DNA from: Phycisphaerae bacterium
Lineage (GTDB): Bacteria > Planctomycetota > Phycisphaerae > Tepidisphaerales > Tepidisphaeraceae
Direction of reading: 5' to 3'
DNA: 64,000 nt
Assembly (NCBI GenBank): GCA_030448225.1
Contig: JAUJNJ010000002.1
Coordinates: 1 to 64,000 of the forward strand
Part shown: positions 44,309-53,244 of the stretch, piece after piece
How the letters are laid out: every line of letters starts with the position of its first letter
How positions within the stretch are numbered: the first letter of the stretch is position 1
Notes under the pieces: generated by a model
Database searches by the model: none
Told to the model about the DNA's origin: nothing
Seen by the model: the letters and a program-made list of their open reading frames with translations, nothing else
Position numbers and translations under genes: made by a program

Positions 44309-44908
44309 TCAAGCAGGAAGTTCGTTGTCCATCACCCCGTCATTAGAGAGGCGGCCCTCAATCCACAGAAACTTGTCAATGTCTTTCCGCGAATGCTCCT
44401 CAAGTCCGAAATGCGATCGGAACGCTGCAATCACCGATCGAAACCGGTCGTAGTTGAGGAGATCATCAGCGGCAAACTTCTCGCTAAAATTGTGATGCCG
44501 TTGGTGCTCTATAAGCACGTCACGGACGTACCGGTCATAGATCTCGTAAACGTCCGGACGATGCCAAGCGCAATACTTCGTCGCGAAGGAGTAGAGTCGA
44601 AGCTTCTTGCCGGTACTGAACGTCACCGCAGCGATCCTGTCTACGAGCTTGGGGGCTGCGGCCGCGAGATCGGCATCGATGTCCGAATCGCAAATGTGCT
44701 TGGCAACTGTGTGAACGTCGTAGATGTTCGTGCTGTAGAGCCGATTGAGCACGATCACCTTCACGAGAACCTCGACGTATACTCTGTTCGTCGGCCACTG
44801 CTCAAAAACGAGTTGGACTGCGGGATCGGCACTAAAATAAGGCCCGTGAGAGCCGTATTTCGCCAACACCGCCGTAACTCTCGCCTTCGTCGGCACTGGA
44901 TAAGGCAT
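44309..44908 (-). CDS. Conserved hypothetical protein, compositionally distinct
   Basis: A 199-residue intact protein (MPYPVPTKARVTAVLAKYGS). I do not recognise a named domain. Features: VYVEVLVKVIVLNRLYSTNI, YDVHTVAKHICDSD, KKLRLYSFATKYCAWHRPD and a C-terminal KDIDKFLWIEGR, a pattern I have seen in scattered, patchily distributed bacterial proteins. No signal or membrane segment. Its codon use is visibly less GC-rich than all neighbours, with A/T-ending codons, indicating recent horizontal acquisition. It sits convergent to the histidine kinase and upstream of a nucleotidyltransferase gene pair. Confidence 0.75.
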   Translation of the reverse strand: MPYPVPTKARVTAVLAKYGSHGPYFSADPAVQLVFEQWPTNRVYVEVLVKVIVLNRLYSTNIYDVHTVAKHICDSDIDADLAAAAPKLVDRIAAVTFSTGKKLRLYSFATKYCAWHRPDVYEIYDRYVRDVLIEHQRHHNFSEKFAADDLLNYDRFRSVIAAFRSHFGLEEHSRKDIDKFLWIEGRLSNDGVMDNELPA

Positions 44909-45049
44909 ATCGCAGCTTCCGCTAAGCCCCAGCCTCTTCCGCTTCTCTTCCCACTCCGCTATTTCAAGCTTGATCTCGGTCCTCAGCGGCTGGCCGGTGT
45001 GGATCGTCGCCGCCCCGTTCCTTCATCCGAGCCCGAGTTGATCACGTTG

Positions 45050-45652
45050 CTACTCCGCGCGATCCAGGTCGGCGACCCACGACTCGAACTTCGCCCGGCG
45101 CGGGTCGCTCGGGTCGCCGCCGAGCGCGTCGAGTTCCCTGCGAACGAATTCCAAGTCGAGCGATTCGCCGCCGTACGCCGCGAGGAGGTCGCGCACGTCC
45201 AGTTCGTCCTGCGGGCGCATCGCGATCACCTTCATCAGGATCAAGCCTTCGGCGGAGCTAATCCGAACGGTGCGGTCAAAGACCAACATGTTGACCGCGC
45301 GGTCCAGCACGCGGGCGTAAGCCGGCAGCACCGGCCGGAGGAGGTCGACGACCACGTCTCCGAAGCGGACGGAGGTCATCCCCTCGTCGCGCAGTTCCCG
45401 GACGGCGGTGTTCACATCGAGCGTGAACCCGCGGGACCGCAGGCCCTCGAAGAACGCGGGCATCCCGATCTGGGGGATCGACACGAGCGCGTCGATGTCG
45501 TCGGTGGCGCGGACGCGGGCGTGCTGGATGATCGCGATGCCGCCGATGATGGCGTACGTCACCCGCCGGTCGTGGAACGTCGTGACCAGCCGCTCAAACG
45601 CCTGGCGAAGCGTCGCCCCGCTGGGAGGCAAGAAGTCGTCGGTGTTGCTCAC
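45050..45652 (-). CDS. Nucleotidyltransferase-fold protein (AbiEii/DUF6036-like)
   Basis: A 200-residue protein from a GTG at 45652 with agaggtgg just upstream. The nucleotidyltransferase signature is YAIIGGIAIIQHARVRATDD followed by IDALVSIP, giving GG plus a DxD-like pair of acidic residues. A later VRFGDVVVDLLRPVLPAYAR and VRISSAEGLILMKVIAMRPQ with DELDVRDLLAAY are typical of the C-terminal part in this group, which includes AbiEii toxins and MNT-type proteins. Overlapped by the small gene at 45594-45845, so translation may be coupled. Confidence 0.82.
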   Translation of the reverse strand: MSNTDDFLPPSGATLRQAFERLVTTFHDRRVTYAIIGGIAIIQHARVRATDDIDALVSIPQIGMPAFFEGLRSRGFTLDVNTAVRELRDEGMTSVRFGDVVVDLLRPVLPAYARVLDRAVNMLVFDRTVRISSAEGLILMKVIAMRPQDELDVRDLLAAYGGESLDLEFVRRELDALGGDPSDPRRAKFESWVADLDRAE

Positions 45653-45845
45653 GCCACCTCTCGCGATCTCGGTGTCGAGCGAGCAGGACGCGCCGGCGGC
45701 GTTCGGCCGCGGCCGGACCCCTGGGAGCCATCTCGTCGGCGAAATCGAGGAGCGCGCACAACGCCTCGAATCGCTGCGTCGGCGTCCTCTCACGATTCAC
45801 GGCCAGTTGCAGCCGTCGCGCCTGCTCGAACCCGTGGTCGTTCAT
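45594..45845 (-). CDS. Small basic protein overlapping the nucleotidyltransferase gene
   Basis: An 83-residue protein (MNDHGFEQARRLQLAVNRER) with TPTQRFEALCALLDFADEMA and an arginine-rich second half (ERRRRVLLARHRDRERW). It starts 46 bases upstream of thyX's stop side and its last 59 bases overlap the GTG start region of the nucleotidyltransferase in another frame. Such short partners before a nucleotidyltransferase resemble toxin-antitoxin modules, where the small gene is the antitoxin or HEPN-like partner; I see no Rx4-6H motif, so this is only suggested by arrangement. Confidence 0.6.
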   Translation of the reverse strand: MNDHGFEQARRLQLAVNRERTPTQRFEALCALLDFADEMAPRGPAAAERRRRVLLARHRDRERWREQHRRLLASQRGDASPGV

Positions 45846-45891
45846 GCGATGCGAATCATAACCGGCTTCGGCAGCGAAGGCTCAACAGTCG

Positions 45892-46788
45892 TCACGGGTT
45901 CAACCCCAGTCGCTTCCGCTTCTCCTCCCACTCCGCCGTCTCGCGCTTGTTCTCGGTCGCCAGCGGCTTGCCGGTTTGGATCGCCTCGATCTCCAGGCGG
46001 GTCAGGTGCATCGCGCCGAAGTTGTAATCCATGAACGCCTCCGCGGCGATCGGGACGATCGGCTGGATCAGCGCGTACATCGCGTTGGCGTAGTCGCGGA
46101 TCTCCTGCTGGGCGTGTTGCTCCATCCGCAGCGACAGGAAGTGGAAGAGGTTGTGCAAATCGATCTTCCAGTACCACTCGGTGTAGACGCTGGCCGGCAG
46201 CGCGATGCGGGCGATCTCGCGGGCGACGCCCTTGTCGATGAATTTCTGGTACTGCTCGTAGTCCCGCTCGACGCGGTCGAGGTAGCCCAGGAACTCCTGC
46301 GCGGTCGCGCCGTCCATCGGCTCTTCGCCGCCCTGGCGGTTGCTGGCCGACTGCTTGCGGACGTTGTCCGGGCTGGGGTGGTAGAAGCGGTCGCGGACGA
46401 TGCTGTAGCGGGCGCTGTACTCGTTGACGTTGGCCGTGCGGTGGCGGATCCACTGGCGGGCGACGAAGATTGGCATCACGTGGTGGAACTTGAACTCCAC
46501 CATCTCGAACGGCGTGCTGTGGCGGTGGCGGGCGAGGTAGCGGATCAGGCCGCGGTCCTCGTTCACCTGCTTGGTGCCCGCGCCGTACGACACGCGGGCC
46601 GCCTGCACGATCGCGAAGTCGGCCGTCTTGCCGGCCGGCGCGAACCGCGGCATCGTGTCGACGAGGGCGACGAGGCCGTGGTCGTGGACCTTCACCTCCC
46701 ACCGGGCCGCCCCGCCCATCACGTCGAAGACCTCCCCCTCGAAAGGCTTGCGCTCGATCTTCACGTCGGTGGCTGGGCGGTCGCTCAT
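45892..46788 (-). CDS. thyX: FAD-dependent thymidylate synthase ThyX
   Basis: Makes dTMP from dUMP using FAD and methylene-tetrahydrofolate. A 298-residue intact protein; ATG at 46788 with ggggc upstream gives MSDRPATDVKIERKPF. The ThyX signature appears as RQWIRHRTANVNEYSARYS, followed by YHPSPDNVRKQSASNRQGGE and IALPASVYTEWYWKIDLHNL then FHFLSLRMEQHAQQEIRDYA. The protein is longer at both ends than the shortest ThyX, which is common in planctomycetes. No thyA is visible in the window. Lies next to, but is not obviously part of, the nucleotidyltransferase pair. Confidence 0.96.
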   Translation of the reverse strand: MSDRPATDVKIERKPFEGEVFDVMGGAARWEVKVHDHGLVALVDTMPRFAPAGKTADFAIVQAARVSYGAGTKQVNEDRGLIRYLARHRHSTPFEMVEFKFHHVMPIFVARQWIRHRTANVNEYSARYSIVRDRFYHPSPDNVRKQSASNRQGGEEPMDGATAQEFLGYLDRVERDYEQYQKFIDKGVAREIARIALPASVYTEWYWKIDLHNLFHFLSLRMEQHAQQEIRDYANAMYALIQPIVPIAAEAFMDYNFGAMHLTRLEIEAIQTGKPLATENKRETAEWEEKRKRLGLNP

Positions 46789-47117
46789 GGGGGGCGGATG
46801 ATAGCAGGCGGCGCGGGCTTTTCGAACCGCAGTCCGGCGGTGTGCGGCGCTTTTTGAAACACGCCCACCGTCGCGCACTGCGACCTTGCCGCTTCATCGG
46901 ACGGAAAACTCAGTGCGGGAGACAGCGCGGTCCGAGTCGTCTCGCGAAGGCCCACCGGTTCCACCGAAAAGGCACACTATTCTGCTCTTGAAGAGTCTGG
47001 AAAACGGTTTGCTTCGCCCGCAGTTCGTAACTGACACCCGGGCGGCGTGGCGGCACTGTAGACAGCACTGGGTTCCCACGTCCCTACCGATACCACTCCA
47101 CCAACCCCTTCAGCTCT
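46789..47117. other. Intergenic gap
   Basis: About 330 bases between thyX and the membrane-protein gene, less GC-rich than average in its middle (gaaaaggcacactattctgc). No coding sequence or clear hairpin seen; it should include the thyX promoter. Confidence 0.4.
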
Positions 47118-48425
47118 TCACACCCGCCCGGCCAGCGCCATCACGAGCGCGAGGTATACCGCGTAGCCGATCATCAGCCCCGTCGCCTCCGCGCGGCCGA
47201 TCGTCCAGCGGCCGAGGGCGACGGGGAGGAGCGCGAAGCCGAGGACGACGAGGATGACCGTGTCGATCCGCCAGACCGTCAGCGGGTAAGGCATCGGCTC
47301 GGCCCCCGCCCGGAGCGACCCGAGCAGCGAGCCGTCGGTCTCCGCGTACGCGTCGTCGATCGTCTCGGGCTGGGACGAGGCGACGGCGGCGGGGGCGAGG
47401 TTCAGCACGCGCGACGTGAACTGCGTGGCGCCGGGCAGCACGTGCCACACGATGACGGCCGCCGGGAGCAGCGCGCAGAGGTTGAGCAGCGCGACGCCGA
47501 CGAGCGTCGTCGCCATCGACGTCGCCTGCCCCCGCTCGCCCAGGGTCGAGGCCGAGGCGAGCATCGGCATCGTCAGCAGCGGGCTGAGGACCGCGGCGGC
47601 GAGCAGACCCGCCGGGAGCCGCGATGTCTCGCTCGCGACGACCACGCCCGACACCGCCGCCCACGCGCCCGCCACCCCGAGCACGATCGCCAGCGCAAGG
47701 AGCGCGCGATGAACCGGCGCGCCGCGCGCCGGCGGCGGCGGCCCCGCCGCGGGCGAGTCATCGGGGCCGTTCTCGACGCGCGGGGCCGTGCCAACCTCCG
47801 CCGCGCCGGCCTGCGCCGCGCTGTCCGGTGCCGCGCTTTGATGCGTTGCACGGCCCTGCGTCGCGCGTTCCTGCGTCGCGGGTTCCTGTGTCGCGGGTTC
47901 CTGTGTCGCGCGTTCCTCTGTCGCGCCGTCCGGTGCCGCGCTGTCGCGCGCGGGGCCCTCGTCCGGCGCCGCGGCGGCGTCCGGGTCGGTCCAGACGGAC
48001 CAGACGGCCAGGCCGAGCAGTGCCATCATGCCGGCGTGGAGGATCGACAGCCGGCTGCTGAACCCGGCCATCATCGCCAACATCGCCGCGGGCAGCACGA
48101 ACGGCCACGCCCGACGGTCGGCGGGGCGCGGCGGCGTCGCGTCGGTCGTGGAGAAGTAGGACAGGAGTCCCATCATCAGCGAGAGGCAGGCGACCGACGT
48201 GGCGAAGAGGACACCGGTCGCGACGTCGGACCGGCGGAGCACGACCGCCGCCAGCGCCGCCGCCGCGATCGGCAGCCAGTGCCCCACCGCCCGCCCGCCC
48301 GGCCGGCGCGGGTCGCCGCCGGCCAGCGCGCGGACGGCGATCAGCGACGCGGCGTCGAGCGCGACGCCGCCGCCGAGGAGGAGCGCGAACGCCGTCATGC
48401 GCGGGGACAGTGCGGAAAGGATCAT
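47118..48425 (-). CDS. Polytopic membrane protein, weak CaCA-like, with pentapeptide-repeat loop
   Basis: A 435-residue protein with about ten predicted helices in two halves. The halves (MTAFALLLGGGVALDAASLI, then VATGVLFATSVACLSLMMGL; and GVVVASETSRLPAGLLAAAV then MATTLVGVALLNLCALLPAA) have a loose resemblance to sodium/calcium exchanger (CaCA) repeats, but the acidic exchange motif GNxxGSN is missing. The cytoplasmic or periplasmic loop (about residues 150-215) contains ERATQEPATQEPATQERATQ, a five-residue unit repeated five times, encoded by a 15-base tandem repeat near 47845-47935. Function unknown. An intact single frame; ATG at 48425 chosen. Confidence 0.7.
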   Translation of the reverse strand: MILSALSPRMTAFALLLGGGVALDAASLIAVRALAGGDPRRPGGRAVGHWLPIAAAALAAVVLRRSDVATGVLFATSVACLSLMMGLLSYFSTTDATPPRPADRRAWPFVLPAAMLAMMAGFSSRLSILHAGMMALLGLAVWSVWTDPDAAAAPDEGPARDSAAPDGATEERATQEPATQEPATQERATQGRATHQSAAPDSAAQAGAAEVGTAPRVENGPDDSPAAGPPPPARGAPVHRALLALAIVLGVAGAWAAVSGVVVASETSRLPAGLLAAAVLSPLLTMPMLASASTLGERGQATSMATTLVGVALLNLCALLPAAVIVWHVLPGATQFTSRVLNLAPAAVASSQPETIDDAYAETDGSLLGSLRAGAEPMPYPLTVWRIDTVILVVLGFALLPVALGRWTIGRAEATGLMIGYAVYLALVMALAGRV

Positions 48426-48516
48426 GTCGGTGCGGATGGTGCAGCCGGGCGCCGCCGTTGTCTAGTCGGGAATCGGCGGCGCTCGGCGCGCGCGCGTTCC
48501 GTCGGTCGAAAACGCG

Positions 48517-48700
48517 TCGAACCGCAGAGGCGCCGAGGACGCGGAGAGGAGAGGAAGACGAGGATCGAACATCGGAGGAGGGAAGATGGAGGAAGACGAG
48601 TCGCGCTACGCCGCGGTACCTCTTCCTCCACCCTCCATCATCGATCCTCCATCTTCGTCTTCTCGTCCTTCCTCCGTGTCTCCGTGTCTCCGCGGTTCAA
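48517..48700. repeat. Nested inverted repeat with cggagacac and ggatcgaac/ggaagatgg arms
   Basis: Outer arms: gaaccgcagaggcgccgagg at 48519-48538 with ctccgtgtctccgtgtctcc then gcggttcaa near 48672-48699. Inner arms: gaggatcgaacatcggagga then gggaagatggaggaagacga (48560-48599) with their near-complement at 48619-48665. Most of the gap between the membrane-protein gene and the cysteine desulfurase gene is this element, with imperfect pairing throughout. Confidence 0.8.
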
Positions 48701-48725
48701 TTCGCCTTCATTCCGACGAAGGCTT

Positions 48726-49878
48726 TCAGGACGTCGACACCGGCAGCACGTCGCGGAGGCGGCGGATGACGCCGGGGAGCACGTCGAGCGCGCGGTCGAT
48801 CTCGGCGTCGGTCGTGTAGCGACTGAGGCTGAAACGGACGGCGCCGTGGGCGACGCGCTCGTCGATCGCCATCGCGCGGAGCACGTGCGACGGTTCAAGG
48901 CTGCCGCTGCTGCACGCGGCGCCTGCCGACGCGCAGACGCCGCGCTCGCTCAGGAGCAGCAGGATCGCTTCGGCCTCTAGGCGGGAGAAGCCAATGTTCG
49001 TCGTGTTCGGCAGGCGCCGATCGGCCCGGCCGTTGACGTGGGCGTCCGGGATTTCGTCGAGAATCCGTCGTTCGAGGCTGTCGCGCAGCGCGGCGACGCG
49101 GGTCATCTCCGGCAGCGCGGCGTGCGCGAGTTCGGCCGCCCGGCCCATGCCGACGACGCCGGGCACGTTTTCGGTCCCGCCCCGCCGGCCGTTCTCCTGC
49201 GGGCCGCCGATCAGCAGCGGGCGGTATCGGACGCCCCGCCGGACGAACAGCGCGCCCGCGCCTTTCGGCCCGTGGAACTTGTGCGACGCGAAGCTCATCG
49301 CGTCGACGCCGAGCGACGCCACGTCGACCGGGATCTTCCCCACCGCCTGCGTCCCGTCGCAGTGAAACGGGATGCGCCCTAGCGCGGCAAAGCGCGCGAC
49401 TGCGTCGACCGGAAAGAGCACGCCCGTCTCGTTGTTGGCCCAGAGCAGCGTGACGAGGGCCGTGTCGTCCGACAGGGCCGCCGTCAGCGCATCGAGGTCG
49501 AGCGCGCCGCCGACGTCCACCGGCACCTCGACGACCTCCGCGCCGTCCTTCGCCAGCGCCGCCAGGAGTTCCCGCGTGGCCGAGTGCTCGACGGTGCTCG
49601 TGACGATGCAGCTGCGCGGCGCGCGGGCGAGGAACAGCCCGCGGACGGCCGTGTTCACCGCCTCGGTGCCTCCGCCGGTGAGCAACAGTTCGGACTCGGC
49701 CGAGCCGACGAGGCGGGCGACGCGCCCGCGCCTCGTCCACCGCCTGACGCGACTGCTGGCCGAACCGGTGGACGCTCGACGGGTTGCCGTACAACTCCGT
49801 GAGGAACGGCAGCATCGCCACCACGACCTCGGGGGCCGGCTTGGTCGTGGCGTTGTTGTCGAGGTAGACGAGGTCCAT
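48726..49878 (-). CDS. Cysteine desulfurase (NifS/IscS family), one frameshift
   Basis: PLP enzyme that takes sulfur from cysteine for Fe-S cluster and thio-modification. ATG at 49878: MDLVYLDNNATTKPAPEVVV, then a one-base shift near 49730, after which LTGGGTEAVNTAVRGL and STVEHSATRELL follow. The PLP lysine is in SFASHKFHGPKGAGALFV, and the catalytic cysteine loop is CASAGAACSSGSLEPSHVL. Length about 385 residues, normal. Whether it is IscS, NifS or a SufS-type is not settled; the loop length favours the IscS/NifS class. No iscU follows. Confidence 0.92.
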
Positions 49879-49914
49879 ACCCAGAATGTTACGCCCTGCG
49901 GGACGGCAGGGGAT

Positions 49915-50094
49915 TAACCACGGAGACACGGAGACACGGAGGTAGAAGGAGAAGACGAGGATTGAAGATGTTGGGTGGACGATGGAGGAAGACGTCCCGT
50001 GGCGTTTCTCGTTCCTCCATTCCCGATTTTCCGTCCCCCTTCGTCGTCTTTTCTGTCCTCCTCCGTGTCTCCGTGTCTCCGTGTCTCCGTGGTT
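49915..50094. repeat. Inverted repeat of cggagacac units with inner imperfect stem
   Basis: The left arm aaccacggagacacggagac then acggagg (49916-49942) is matched by cctccgtgtctccgtgtctc then cgtgtctccgtggtt (50060-50094). Inner segments (gaagacgaggattgaag, cgatggaggaag) and their partial complements fill the loop. Between cysteine desulfurase and the divergent polyprenyl synthase gene; same unit as 13141 and 48517. Confidence 0.88.
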
Positions 50095-50197
50095 CGACTC
50101 TCCGTCGAATGCCGCCAGATGGCGTGTTTTTCATTCGTTTTGAAACTTCTGACCCGCGGTCGCGGCCGGTGGGCGAATCAATATAATCCGCGTCCCC

Positions 50198-51197
50198 ATG
50201 AAATCGGCACCCGACGGAGACCCGATGCAGACCACGCTCGTCAGCCTGACCGACTGTATCCGCCCGCAGCTCGAGGCGGTCGAAACGCTGTTCCACGCGG
50301 AGCTGACGAGCGACCTGCGGTCGGTCAACACGCTCGTGAAGCACGTCAGCCGGTTCCGCGGCAAGATGCTCCGCCCGTCGCTCGTGCTGCTGTGCGGGCG
50401 CGCTGCGGCGAGCTGACCGACGCGCACGTCGTGATCGCGACGGTCGTCGAGATGGTCCACATGGCCACGCTCGTCCACGACGACGTGCTCGACGAGGCCG
50501 AGCTGCGTCGCAAAAGCGCGACGATCAACCACCTCAAGGGCAACGAGGCGGCGGTCATGCTCGGCGACTACCTGATCAGCCACAGCTTCCACCTGTGCTC
50601 GAGCCTCGAGTCGCAGATGGCGTCGCGCGAGATCGGTCGGACGACCAACGAGGTGTGCGAGGGCGAGCTGCTCCAGATCGACAACCGCAACAACATCGAC
50701 CTGACCGAGGAGGTCTACTTCCAGATCATCGGCCGCAAGACCGCCGGCCTGTGCGCCACCTGCTGCCTGCTCGGCGCGCGCTCGCCGGGGCCGACGAGCG
50801 CTTGGCGCGGCGGCTCGACACGTACGGCCGGTCGCTCGGCGTGGCGTTCCAGATCCAAGACGACATCCTCGACATCGTCGGCGAAGAGGGCACGGTCGGC
50901 AAGACGCTCGGGATCGACGCCGAGAAGGGGAAGATGACGTTGCCGATGATCCACTTCCTCCGCACCGCCCCGTCCGAGCACCGCACGCTCCTGCGTTCGC
51001 TGCTGAACGACCCGGGCCCGGACAAGACCGAGCGGATCCGCAACCTGATCCTCCCCAGCAGCTCGCTCGAGTACGCCGCCGACGTCGCCCGCGGCCTCGC
51101 GATGAAGGCCCGCACCTCGCTGGCCGTCCTGCCCGACTCCGACGCCAAGCGCGTGCTGGAGGTCATGGCGGACTTCGTCGTCAGCCGGCCGATGTGA
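50198..51197 (+). CDS. Trans-polyprenyl diphosphate synthase, frameshifted
   Basis: Makes long-chain polyprenyl diphosphate for quinones or cell-wall lipid carrier. Start at ATG 50198 or 50225 (MQTTLVSLTDCIRPQLEAVE). The chain-length region and first Asp-rich motif are MVHMATLVHDDVLDEAELRR, and the second is FQIQDDILDIVGEEGTVGK. Further landmarks: HLKGNEAAVMLGDYLIS and KTAGLCATCCLLGA. One base shift near 50408 (CGRA/CGEL) and another near 50790. A TATAAT at 50182-50187 lies just before the start and may be the -10 element, implying a very short leader. Product length not determinable from motifs alone. Confidence 0.9.
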
Positions 51198-51202
51198 GGG
51201 GC

Positions 51203-51393
51203 ATGCGTAGTGCGTAGTGCGTAGTGCGTAGTGCGTAGTGCGTAGTGCGTAAGAGGAGGTGCCGTCACCCTGAGGCGGCTTTGCCGACGAGGGATCTCGG
51301 GCCGGGGACGCTTTCCGCCACCCCGAGATCCCTCAAGTCGCTACAACTCCTTTCGGGATGACTCTCTTCTCCTCTTACGCACTACGCACTACG
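51203..51393. repeat. Nested palindromic element with tgcgtag array and inner gagggatctcggg hairpin
   Basis: The left outer arm has six tgcgtag/tgcgtagtg copies (51203-51250); the right outer arm has cttacgcactacgcactacg (51374-51393). Inside lies gtcaccctgaggcgg (51263) against cctttcgggatgac (to 51362), and inside that gagggatctcggg (51289) against ccccgagatccctc (51321-51334). Three hairpins of different origin are therefore stacked in one gap, downstream of the polyprenyl synthase gene. Same outer units as 2651-2769 and 3105-3225, about 48 kb away. Confidence 0.85.
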
Positions 51394-51498
51394 CCCCTTG
51401 CACGCCCCACTCCCCACTCCCCACTCCCCTACCCCCCACTCGCCACCTCCTCCCCCTCCCGTTGCCAACCCCCGCCGCTCCGTATCATTCCGGCTTCC

Positions 51499-52666
51499 AT
51501 GTGGAGTCGTAGCCTCATCCTGACCGCGCTGGCGGTTTACCTCGGTGTCGTCGGGTGCGCCATCTGGCCCGCCGGGGCGGGTCGATCCCAGGCCGCCGGT
51601 GGCGACGAGGGCGACGACTCGCACCTCGATGTCTCGCACGCGCCCGCCACCGGCCCCGCCGCGCGCCGGCCGGGCCGCGCGGCCGCAAGCTCGTCGGGCT
51701 GCCGTACCGCGGCGTGGCGATGCAGATCCAGAAGGTCGACAAGCTCGCCGAGTACGAGCAGGGCATCGACGAGATCGCCGCCCTCGGCGCCGACACGGTC
51801 TCGATCGTCGTCGACTGCCGCCAGGAGAACGGCTCGAGCAGCCGGATCTTCATGGACCTCCGCATGACGCCCTCGCCCCAGGGCGCGCTGGCCCGGCTGA
51901 TCAAGCACGCCAAGAGCCGCAACCTCCGCGTCGTGCTCATGCCGATCGTCCTGCTCGACAACCCGCGCGGCAACGAGTGCGCGGCACGATCAACCCCGAG
52001 GTCTGGGCGGATTGGTTCGACAGCTACCGCGCGTGATCCAGCACTACGCCGAGGTGGCGCAGCCTCGGCGGCGTCGACCTGTTCGTGGTCGGGTCGGAAC
52101 TGGTCAGCACCGAGTCGAAGCTCGGCGAGTGGACGAAGACGATCCGCCTCGTCCGCAAGATCTACAAGGGGCAGATCACCTACTCGTCCAACTGGGACCA
52201 CTACCGGGCCGTCCCGTTCTGGGACCAGCTCGACCTGATCGGGATGAACAGCTACTGGAACCTCGGGCGGATCGGCAACCGCACGCTCGAGCGGCGGGAG
52301 ATCACGCCGGACACGATCCGCCAGCGGTGGGCCGAGATCCAGCAGGACCTGTTCGCGTTCCAGAAGAGCCACGGCAAGCCGCTGATCCTGCTGGAGGTCG
52401 GCTGGTGCAGCGTGGGCAACGCCGCCCACGAGCCGTGGGATTACACGATCGCGTCGGTGCCGCTCGACACCGACCTTCAGCGCAAGCTCTACGAGGGGTT
52501 CTTCCGAAGCTGGTGGGGCAACTCGCGCCCTCGGCGGATTCATGATCTGGGAATGGCCCCCGGCCGCGGCGGCCCCGACGACCGCGGCTACACGCCGGAG
52601 GGCAAGCCGGCCGAGCGGGTGATGCGCGAATGGTTCGGCAAGCGGGAATGGAAGCCGGTGCCGTAG
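51499..52666 (+). CDS. Exported glycoside-hydrolase-like TIM-barrel protein (GH113-like), frameshifted
   Basis: ATG at 51499 gives MWSRSLILTALAVYLGVVGC, a lipoprotein-type signal. The body resembles the GH113/mannanase-like TIM-barrel group: KLVGLPYRGVAMQIQKVDKL, EYEQGIDEIAALGADTVSIV, HAKSRNLRVVLMPIVLLDNP, the acid/base-like glutamate in DLFVVGSELVSTESKLGEWT, the second in GKPLILLEVGWCSVGNAA, and GFMIWEWPP near the end. About four one-base shifts (51680, 51980, 52035, 52065) plus one near 52530. The clean long segment 52085-52530 supports the assignment. Likely degrades beta-mannan or similar plant polymer; substrate not proved. Confidence 0.8.
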
Positions 52667-53244
52667 CGATTGGAACCGAGTCGCCGACCATTGATATCTT
52701 GCGCGGATCGACGTGCCGTTTGCCCCCTCTTCCCTTCTCGGGGGGAGGGCGGACGGATCTCGATGAAGTGTCGTGGAAGGCGCGAGGGCCGCGGCCCTAA
52801 CCAGCAGCATCCACAACCATCCCCCACCATCTCCACCGCATCCATTCCCGACCTGTCGCTCCTCGAACGGCGGCGGTCGCGACTTACTGCACCCACGAAA
52901 CATGCCAGTCGAGAGGCCGCCGGAATGCCAGCGGTGAATTGTCACTTCAACGTCCCTTGCAATGATTCGCCGTGATCCGCTCCCCCGCCCCCCGCGGTAT
53001 ACTCCCCCGCGTCATGCACCCCGCAGCATTCCGGCAGGCCGACGCTAATACCTAGGCGCGGTGTCGCCCGCGGCCCTCGCGTCGCCGGCCCCGCGCCCGC
53101 CGTGCCGCGCGTCTGCCGTTGATCCCCCGTCCTTGCGATTCCCGCGAAAAGAAGGAAACTGCCGACCCTTTGTCGGCCGCCGGTCGTGTTCCGATCACGA
53201 CCGGGCCGGCCCGCGAACCGGACGATCGGCACTTTGAGCCAACC
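52667..53244. other. Long upstream region of aspS
   Basis: About 580 bases. It includes a ccccctcttcccttctcggg-type palindrome at about 52722-52752. Some frames stay open (for example upstream of the aspS start) but lack family patterns, and I see no T-box-like structure I can support. Probably promoter and long leader of aspS. Confidence 0.45.

Noticed and set aside
50140..50187. A full sigma-70-type promoter (TTGAAA at 50140 with TATAAT at 50182) before the polyprenyl synthase gene
   Set aside because: The spacing between the two hexamers is about 36 bases, far from 17, so only the -10-like box is noted.
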